Program-made: the position numbers and the translations under genes
The notes under the pieces: generated by a model
Seen by the model: only the letters and a program-made list of their open reading frames with translations
Database searches by the model: none
What the model was told of the DNA's origin: nothing
Assembly: GCA_009784305.1 (NCBI GenBank)
Contig: WRBZ01000005.1
Span: 1-14,571 of the forward strand
Direction: 5' to 3'
Length of the DNA: 14,571 nucleotides
Source of the DNA: Synergistaceae bacterium
GTDB taxonomy: Bacteria > Synergistota > Synergistia > Synergistales > Aminobacteriaceae
Shown here: positions 7,624 through 12,638 of the stretch, in pieces
Layout of the letters: each line of letters opens with the position of its first letter
Position numbering within the stretch: position 1 is the stretch's first letter

Positions 7624-7675
7624 TGCTGTATTTTTAATGTTCGGTAAAATGCTGTATTTTAATTGTCCGTTTACA
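7624..7675 (-). repeat. Internal direct repeats at the IS21 end
   Basis: TGCTGTATTTTTAATGTTCGGT-like units at 7624-7645 and 7650-7670 differ by small changes. They are followed by the terminal TTTACA. Multiple end repeats of about 20 bp are typical of IS21 transposase binding sites. Confidence 0.65.
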
Positions 7676-7836
7676 CGCCGCCGTTCTCCAAATTTGGCGC
7701 TGGCAAATTTAAGAAAGAACAAGCTCAGAACTACATGCTTATATTCCGCAGGCTCGACTGAACCGCGCAGCTTATCCGCCGATTTCCATAGAGCCTCTTC
7801 CATGTTGCTTTCTTTTTTTGGCTTTACTTTTGCCAT
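7676..7836 (-). pseudogene. hsdM: 5' fragment of a type I methyltransferase gene (hsdM) cut by IS21
   Basis: ATG 7836 opens a frame whose first 53 residues include [20 protein letters not shown] and [20 protein letters not shown]. This is the classic N-terminal helical start of HsdM (usually about 500 aa), which pairs with HsdS and HsdR in type I restriction-modification. Family sequence ends exactly where the IS21 terminus TGTAAACGG starts. The remaining 450 or so codons, including the SAM and NPPF motifs, are not in the window. It lies 43 bases beyond the 183-aa gene on the same strand, so it was probably the next gene of the same transcript before the IS21 insertion. Confidence 0.8.
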
Positions 7837-7879
7837 AAAGACTGCCCCGCTTTCTTTTTTGCTTGTCTGACACAGAAAT

Positions 7880-8431
7880 TCAGCCTATTACTAATGAACC
7901 TTCAGAAATTAGGTTTTTTAAAGTTATTTCAAAACTATTTTTAGTTATTTTCAAGTCGTTGCTATTTCCAATACGCCCAACTTTTGCTGGTATGACATTT
8001 TTTCTATATTTATCTTCGATACTTGTTATTGTACTGCTATAGTCACCTTTTCCGCTTGTGCTGTGTGATACTGGTCCAAAAAGGATAGCTGCGTACTTAG
8101 ACGCATACTCAAACTTGCGATAATCGTATCTTTTTATTGTTTCATAGTCGAGGTGAAACTCAAACCTGTCTTTCGCTATGCCTAATTTTTCCCCTATAGA
8201 TTCAAGGGTTTCTTCACTCACTTTGCTCGCACCGATAACTGCAATTTTCCCGCTTGGCAGCGCACGTATTTTTTCGCTCGGAGACAAAAGATCTTGCAAA
8301 CATAGCTTTTCTAATAAATCTTCAAGATAACCGCACCGATTGGCTTTTGAAAGAGCCTCAAATATTTTGTCGGGAAGCTCCTGGAGAATGTCTTCTGCGA
8401 GTTCTACAAGCTCTTCATGCCTAAGCTGCAT
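7880..8431 (-). CDS. 183-aa protein of unknown function paired with the methylase-TRD gene
   Basis: ATG 8431 lies one base after the TGA of the methylase gene (TGAAATG), with GGGGGC about eight bases upstream. This makes it a clearly coupled second gene. A TTG start at 8446 inside the upstream gene is possible but less likely. Residues 1-60 look helical and acidic ([20 protein letters not shown]). Residues 62-182 look alpha/beta: [19 protein letters not shown] (62-80), [34 protein letters not shown] (112-130) and a closing strand/helix [20 protein letters not shown]. The VIGAS start and [12 protein letters not shown] loop suggest a nucleotide- or phosphate-binding fold, but there is no standard Walker or PD-(D/E)xK motif. 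No signal or membrane segment. I recall similar orphan proteins in Firmicutes but no assigned function. Confidence 0.85.
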   Translation of the reverse strand: MQLRHEELVELAEDILQELPDKIFEALSKANRCGYLEDLLEKLCLQDLLSPSEKIRALPSGKIAVIGASKVSEETLESIGEKLGIAKDRFEFHLDYETIKRYDYRKFEYASKYAAILFGPVSHSTSGKGDYSSTITSIEDKYRKNVIPAKVGRIGNSNDLKITKNSFEITLKNLISEGSLVIG

Positions 8432-8432
8432 T

Positions 8433-10217
8433 TCACATGCCCCCAAACATATTTTTCAATGCAGCCTGCGCTTTTTCCAATTGATACTTCAACTGCCTTA
8501 TTTCATCGGCTTTTGCGAGGTATCGTTCGACAAACTTCTGTTGCGTTTCCAAATCAGGCACAGGGATAATCAGCTTTTTGAGTTGTTCAGCGCCGATAAT
8601 TGGAAGTGCAGCACCAGCCGCTATTCGGTTTAAAGCTATTGCCCCTTGTTCGCTTTCGAAATAAGCTTTTAGATAGTGTGGATTTACCTTGCTTTCGTCA
8701 AGTCTTATTATATAAATATTTGTGCTCGCAATGATGCTTGTATTTGCTTTAACATCGGCAACGGCTATCTTAAATGATGCAAATACGCTGCGTGCCCGTT
8801 GCTCATTATTTGGTCTGCCATCGGTAATATCTTGTTTAGGTAGTAAACCATTCTTGGAAATAAGGAGGTCGCCTGTTTTGAGGTAGTATCTCTTATAGCG
8901 TGTATCTAACTCTTTCAAATACGGAAGTTTTTTATCAATTAAGCCATCTTGGATGTTTGATAATTTTAGAAACAGAATATTTGTTGGCTCCGACGATGCC
9001 ATTTCGTCAAGCTGAGTAGCTGTAAAATGCGCTCCTCGCGTAATACTGACAATGACATTGCCAAATTCTTCTCCGTTTTCAATTTTAAATGGTTTTTCCA
9101 AATATCGCATTGGGTTTATAGCATATTCTTTTTCTTCAATTTCCATTATGTCAACACTCTTACTAATATCGCTATCTTTTGTAAGTGCTGATGCAATTTG
9201 GGCTATATTGCTTTCAGAAAATTCGTTTTGTCTTCTTCCTTTTTGGCAAATCTCACGTGCATCAATCATTCTAATGCGCTTGTTCCTATGACTAAAGACA
9301 ACGAGTGTGGTAGGAATTGCTGTCGTTGTGAATATTTTTTCCGGCAGAGCAATTATTGTTTCAATGAAACCCCTGCGTACGAAATATTCACGAATCGGCC
9401 TGTCAATACTGTTCCATGTCCCTCCATTTGTCATAATTCCGACGGCTTTGCCTTTATCGGTAATGCTTGAAACCAACAGCGAGTTGAAAATCCAGTCAGA
9501 GGAAGTTGCTTTTGAAATATTTGGATAGGTTTCTGAGAGTTTTTCCATATAAGAAAGTCCTCCGCGCATATTCTTAAGCCTCATTCCAAAAGGATAGTTG
9601 GAAAATATTTTGTCAAAGGGCTCCTCTTTCTCTGCACATTTGAACATATCATTCTGTTCAATCGTAACCGAATTACCCAATAATTCAGCACGTATACTGG
9701 AAATTGCTGACATAGAAGCATCAAGCTCCACACCATAATACTTAGCAGCATTGTTTTTCAAAAACGCATTTACAAGAAAAGCGCCTGTGCCTGTACCAAA
9801 GTCCGCAACGCGTTCTCCGTCACAAATATCAAGAAGAGTGAGTGAAAGACTGATTATTGAAGCGGGAGTGACTTCTATAAAGCCTCTGTCGGCGATGAAA
9901 GAGAGTAAAATAAATTCTGCCAATGATTCAGAGGAAAAGCGTCCATAGTTCGAATTAACACATTTCCAATGCTCTTTTATTTTAGGCTCTAAAAAGTAGT
10001 ATATGTTCTCATTTCCTTTCATCGTACCTAGTACGGTTTCAATTTCAGGCAAATTGGAGCTGCTGAGTTGTTGCGCTTTGTATAGTGCATAGGCGCAGTA
10101 AACAGACAATGCCTCGATTTCAGAGGCATGTACCTCTCCACGGAAATAGTTGTGAAGCGTATCGGCTACTTTCATTGCGTTCGCTTGTTTCGTCTCTAAT
10201 ATTCTGTGCAGTTGCAT
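8433..10217 (-). CDS. N6-adenine DNA methylase fused to a specificity (TRD) domain
   Basis: Likely methylates adenine in a specific DNA sequence. From ATG 10217 (GAGAGG seven to eight bases upstream) it is 594 aa; the longer reading to 10328 crosses the promoter. Residues 1-115 are a helical domain I do not recognise. The HsdM-like SAM fold follows: SAM loop DFGTGTGAFL (139-148), acidic E165, and catalytic motif SNYPFG (206-211), where the usual NPP[F/Y] reads NYPF. Residues about 385-570 are an HsdS-like target-recognition domain (LKTGDLLISKNGLL at 446-459, PVPDLETQQKFV at 552-563), and 565-594 form a coiled coil. There is one TRD only and no nuclease domain, unlike type IIG enzymes. It is the first gene of a unit with the 183-aa gene and the cut hsdM. 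The frame is intact in an otherwise decayed region. Confidence 0.9.
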   Translation of the reverse strand: MQLHRILETKQANAMKVADTLHNYFRGEVHASEIEALSVYCAYALYKAQQLSSSNLPEIETVLGTMKGNENIYYFLEPKIKEHWKCVNSNYGRFSSESLAEFILLSFIADRGFIEVTPASIISLSLTLLDICDGERVADFGTGTGAFLVNAFLKNNAAKYYGVELDASMSAISSIRAELLGNSVTIEQNDMFKCAEKEEPFDKIFSNYPFGMRLKNMRGGLSYMEKLSETYPNISKATSSDWIFNSLLVSSITDKGKAVGIMTNGGTWNSIDRPIREYFVRRGFIETIIALPEKIFTTTAIPTTLVVFSHRNKRIRMIDAREICQKGRRQNEFSESNIAQIASALTKDSDISKSVDIMEIEEKEYAINPMRYLEKPFKIENGEEFGNVIVSITRGAHFTATQLDEMASSEPTNILFLKLSNIQDGLIDKKLPYLKELDTRYKRYYLKTGDLLISKNGLLPKQDITDGRPNNEQRARSVFASFKIAVADVKANTSIIASTNIYIIRLDESKVNPHYLKAYFESEQGAIALNRIAAGAALPIIGAEQLKKLIIPVPDLETQQKFVERYLAKADEIRQLKYQLEKAQAALKNMFGGM

Positions 10218-10248
10218 ATTGTATACCTCTCTTATTTCATCGTTATAA

Positions 10249-10316
10249 ACCATGGTATAGTATAACCAATAATATATGGTTGTCAAGTACCATGATATTG
10301 GATATAAAAAACCAAT
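10249..10316. promoter_or_regulatory. Operator-like ACCA/TGGT repeats over the methylase promoter
   Basis: Four ACCA half-sites (10249, 10265, 10289, 10311) alternate with TGGT/TTGG. They build the palindrome ACCATGGT (10249-10256), AACCA-N8-TGGTT (10264-10281), ATGGT-N8-ACCAT (10276-10293, centred on the -35) and ATTGG-N10-CCAAT (10297-10316). Such stacked half-sites suggest repression of the methylase unit by a dimeric regulator. Confidence 0.5.
10259..10286 (-). promoter_or_regulatory. Sigma70 promoter of the methylase unit
   Basis: Consensus TTGACA (-35, 10281-10286) and TATACT (-10, 10259-10264) are 16 bp apart on the minus strand. The -10 lies about 41 bases before ATG 10217. Confidence 0.75.
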
Positions 10317-10372
10317 GTCATATTGCACGGAAATTTAATTCATCGCTTTTTGAATGAAATCCTTCTTGCTGA

Positions 10373-10714
10373 GCGGGAATTGAGTGGATGAAGAAGGTTG
10401 CACAAGAAGCGAATGCTGCCTATTTTGAATTTGAGCTTTCCGGCTTTTTTAAAGTCACGTTTAAAAGGAATGAAGCAGATGTTTTAAGCGGTCGCCAATC
10501 GGTTGTCAATCGGTCGCAATCGGATACATTGTCCGATAGAAAAGAAGCGATTATCTCATTCCTTGAAGAACATGGCCGAGCGAAAGCTATTGATTTTGCC
10601 AATGTCATTGGACTCAGCGATGGTCGTGTGAGAGCGCTCCTTCGTGAGATGGTAAGTGACGGTACAATTGAAAAGGTCGGTAACAACCGCTACGCTTATT
10701 ATGTGCTGAAATAG
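10373..10714 (+). pseudogene. C-terminal remnant of a Schlafen-AlbA/HATPase_c_4 type regulator, winged-helix part
   Basis: The frame is open from 10373 (AGIEWMKKVAQEANAAYFEF, then ELSGFFKVTFKR) to TAG 10714. (G)xGI..MK......F.F...GFFKVTFKR is the conserved end of the ATPase-like half of AlbA_2 regulators. After a Q/S/D-rich linker, residues about 55-108 from ATG 10388 form a winged helix (AIISFLEEHGRAKAIDFANV...ALLREMVSDGTIEKVGNNR). The AlbA and GHKL-like parts (some 350 aa) are missing. The first ATG at 10388 lacks a good ribosome site. It could still make a small DNA-binding protein, and it lies divergent from the methylase promoter with its repeats, but I favour a relic. Confidence 0.66.
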
Positions 10715-10769
10715 TCATGCTGCTCGTTGTCGAATTCAGGACACCATCAGTAAAAAAGGAGGCAACGCC

Positions 10770-11144
10770 GTGTTAATGAATAATAACAGCTATTTCCAAG
10801 CGTTAGAGGATATTAAAACACGTATCCACAACGCGCAATACAAAGCCGTCTTGGGCGTGAACCGCGAACAGATAGTGCTGTTCTGGAATATTGGCAAAAT
10901 AATCATTGATAACGTGAAATATGGGAGCAGTTTTATTGATAACCTTTCACGCGACATCAAATTGGACTTCCCGAAAGCTAAAGGATACTCTGCACGAAAT
11001 CTTCGATATATGCGTAAATTTGCCGAGCTTGTGACCGATGAGGAAATATTGCAGACAGTGTCTGCAATATTGAGTTGGTCACATAACACGCACCTTTTCG
11101 ATAAAGCGAAAACGCTTGAGGAATATCTTTGGTATGCGAATTAA
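10770..11144 (+). pseudogene. Truncated DUF1016/YhcG protein, N-terminal domain only
   Basis: GTG 10770 follows AAAAAAGGAGG with seven bases spacing, an excellent start. The 124-aa product is the DUF1016 N-terminal domain: REQIVLFWNIGKIIIDN (about 31-47), AKGYSARNLRYMRKFAE (71-87) and LSWSHNTHLFDKAKTLEEYL (102-121). It stops at WYAN, just where family members continue into KTIE.GWSR..L and the PD-(D/E)xK nuclease domain. The nuclease half is absent and an unrelated regulator fragment follows 60 bases later. Full-length members are roughly 340 aa. The intact domain and strong ribosome site mean a short protein is likely still made; it would lack catalytic residues. Confidence 0.72.
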
Positions 11145-11207
11145 GGGCAAGTGTATCGGATTGGAGAAGATTAGAAAGGGATCCAATGAGCCTTTCTCTA
11201 AAACAGA

Positions 11208-11633
11208 GTGAAAGAAAACGAACGGCTGGAAATTTTATCAACGGATGATTTTCTCGTAATAAACGCGCTGTTTCACGAGCAAAAGCTTTCCGGTAATCTC
11301 CATCCACGCACAAAGCGCTTAATTGATATGGGAATAATCGAACATGCCAGCAGGAGCAAATATGTATTAGCACGGAGCTTATATGAGGCAACGGGTAAAT
11401 CCGGCATACATACACGGCTGATAGGCTTAGACCGGGAAACGAACAAAGAGCTAATCATAAAGCATCTTAGAAAAAACGGGGCAAAAGGAACACAGCTTAA
11501 GGAATTACAACAAGTTTTGCCAAGCCATTCGCGAAGGCAAATACAATTGCTCTTAAACGAATTGCGCAATGAAGGCAGAATTGTTTTAGCAGGTAATACA
11601 AGCAGAGCAAAATGGCATATTGCGCATGGTTAA
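11208..11633 (+). pseudogene. C-terminal part of another AlbA-type ATP-binding regulator
   Basis: From GTG 11208 the frame gives 141 aa: LEILSTDDFLVINALFHEQK (7-26), PRTKRLIDMGIIEHASRSKY (33-52), the conserved GLDRETNKELIIKHLRKNG (73-91) and winged helix LKELQQVLPSHSRRQIQLLL NELRNEGRI (97-125), ending AKWHIAHG. These blocks are the C-terminal third of Schlafen-AlbA type predicted regulators. The AlbA domain and ATPase core are missing, and an in-frame stop lies at 11199. No convincing ribosome site precedes 11208. Different subfamily from the 10373 and 11874 remnants. Confidence 0.68.
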
Positions 11634-11773
11634 GCCATTTCATGCAACATTGTTTGCACCAAAGTTGCACCTAATTGCACATCTTAAAATTAAGAATAAT
11701 TAAAGGAAGCATAAGTGGTTAGCCATTTCACGCAATATTAATTGCACAATGAATTGCACCTAATTGCACTTCT
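11628..11773. repeat. Two imperfect copies of a ~55-bp unit, each with three TTGCAC motifs
   Basis: Copy A (11628-11682) and copy B (11717-11773) share GGTT(A)AGCCATTTCA, CAATATT-like sequence and TTGCACCTAATTGCAC. TTGCAC occurs at 11654, 11665, 11675 and at 11742, 11754, 11764, so the motifs repeat every 10-12 bp and the copies are 88-89 bp apart. No gene is seen here. It may be a decayed coding linker repeat or a binding array. Confidence 0.75.
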
Positions 11774-11788
11774 GCCTTTGCTATTTTT

Positions 11789-11877
11789 CTATGAATATTT
11801 CATAATAGCAGAAGCCCTATCGCTGTTTTTTATCGCTGATCTATCGCTGTTTTGGGCATTGATATCCAATTGATCAC
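11789..11877 (-). pseudogene. Possible linker remnant of a further AlbA-type regulator
   Basis: On the minus strand 28 codons read DQLDINAQNSDRSAIK, then NSDRASAIMKYS and stop (11789-11791). The NSD(R/K)SAIK octapeptide repeat is a linker type I associate with AlbA/HATPase_c_4 regulators. At DNA level it shows as TATCGCTG at 11818, 11831 and 11842 (13- and 11-bp steps, together 24 bp = 8 codons). Nothing before or after belongs to the same gene. Weakly supported. Confidence 0.35.
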
Positions 11878-12408
11878 GCCATAAATTCCTTCCCGCGCTC
11901 GGTTATGCGATATTTTTGTTTACTGCTCCTGGGTTTATCAGGGATAGTCATTTCCAGCAAACCATTTTCAAGAAGAGGTTTTAGGATTTCTTTTGTAAAG
12001 TGTTTTCGGTCATTTAAGCCGATTGCTTCTTGTAACTCTGACTTGGAAAGCGCAATTTCAGCCGTACTTAAAGCAGCCAGTACTTGGGGGGTACTTGGGG
12101 GGTACTTGGGGGGTAACGGAGTCGGCAAGACCATTATTTTTCGCGCTGGAATTGTGTCGTATGATCCTATTTTCCGGCGCGGTAAATTTGATCATAATAT
12201 TTGTGGGATGGACGGTGTATTCTGGATGTGGGATTCCATCAGCTTCGCACGCTTTGAAAATTTTCTCAATTCCGCGACCCCAGCTCTCTATAAGACCTGC
12301 CAGATGTCGGCATTTCGATTCAGCTGCATCTAATAACAACCATAAACCATAAGGCGCGTGAGATAGATCCAATTTAAGGTCATCCAAGGATGAGAAGTCA
12401 AATATCAT
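11874..12408 (-). pseudogene. AlbA/HATPase_c_4 regulator remnant, out of frame at an 11-bp repeat
   Basis: Upstream frame (ATG 12408 to 12058) contains HLAGLIESWGRGIEKIFKAC EADGIPHPEY, the end of the HATPase_c_4 domain, preceded by about 30 residues unlike the family (so 5' truncated or rearranged). It enters ...VTPQVPPKYPPST and stops at 12058. The downstream frame (from 12134) reads ...PPSTPQVLAALSTAE and a winged helix (KSELQEAIGLNDRKHFTKEI, LLENGLLEMTIPDKP) to the TGA at 11874-11876. The frames meet in three copies of an 11-bp unit. Four copies (or one) would give a continuous VTPQVPPKYPPSTPQVLAAL. No clear ribosome site at 12408. Whether expressed or dead is open; the missing N-terminal half argues for dead. 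Confidence 0.72.
12081..12113 (-). repeat. Three perfect copies of an 11-bp unit (frame-switching)
   Basis: TACTTGGGGGG on the plus strand (CCCCCCAAGTA on the coding strand) repeats at 12081, 12092 and 12103. As 11 is not a multiple of three, each gain or loss of a unit changes the reading frame. Three units encode the 11-residue cycle PPKYPPSTPQV across all frames. The C6 runs add a second source of slippage. Confidence 0.95.
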
Positions 12409-12638
12409 TCACTATTATTCATAGCTTTTTTCCGCCTCTTCTTAAGTAACAACAAATGTTTACAAGAATATTATGAAATAATATGACAATAAGTAAATCT
12501 ATATAGATATAAATATATGCCAAAACAATTATTTAAAATTTTTTTGTTCGTATTTTTTTCCACAAATTGTCGCAATTGTATCGTATAATGAATAGATGAT
12601 TTATAATTGGTGGAAAAGAAAGAGGTGGGGATAGAGAG
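12409..12638 (+). promoter_or_regulatory. AT-rich promoter region of the hydrogenase-type operon
   Basis: No gene is seen in these 230 bases. A perfect TATAAT -10 lies at 12584-12589; the -35 is poor (CACAAA at 12561 for 17-bp spacing), so an activator may be needed. AATTG-TCG-CAATT (12565-12577) sits between the two boxes. Further upstream are ATATTAT-GAA-ATAATAT (12468-12484) and ATCTATATAGAT (12497-12508), both perfect palindromes. AGAGGTGGGG (12621-12630) is the ribosome site of the next gene. Confidence 0.55.

Larger units (their letters stand above)
7280..7675 (+). mobile_element. IS21-family remnant: istB tail plus right terminus
   Basis: The left limit is uncertain. The last 54 codons of istB (7292-7456) are followed by about 219 noncoding bases that end in a typical IS21 terminus. 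On the minus strand the end begins TGTAAACGGACAATTAAAA, with two imperfect copies of TGCTGTATTTT... just inside. The istA gene and the left end are absent. The terminus abuts an interrupted hsdM codon at 7675/7676, so the exact insertion point is preserved on this side only. Confidence 0.75.

Noticed and set aside
8340..9948. Several plus-strand frames of 65-97 aa across the methylase gene
   Set aside because: All are antisense shadows of the intact 594-aa coding sequence.
11654..11849. CRISPR array
   Set aside because: Repeat units are 6-11 bp with 10-13 bp steps, without 25-40 bp repeats or unique spacers.
12558..12577. Rex-type redox operator before hydB
   Set aside because: The symmetry reads AATTG-TCG-CAATT and not TTGT-Nx-ACAA with the Rex core, so I do not call it Rex.
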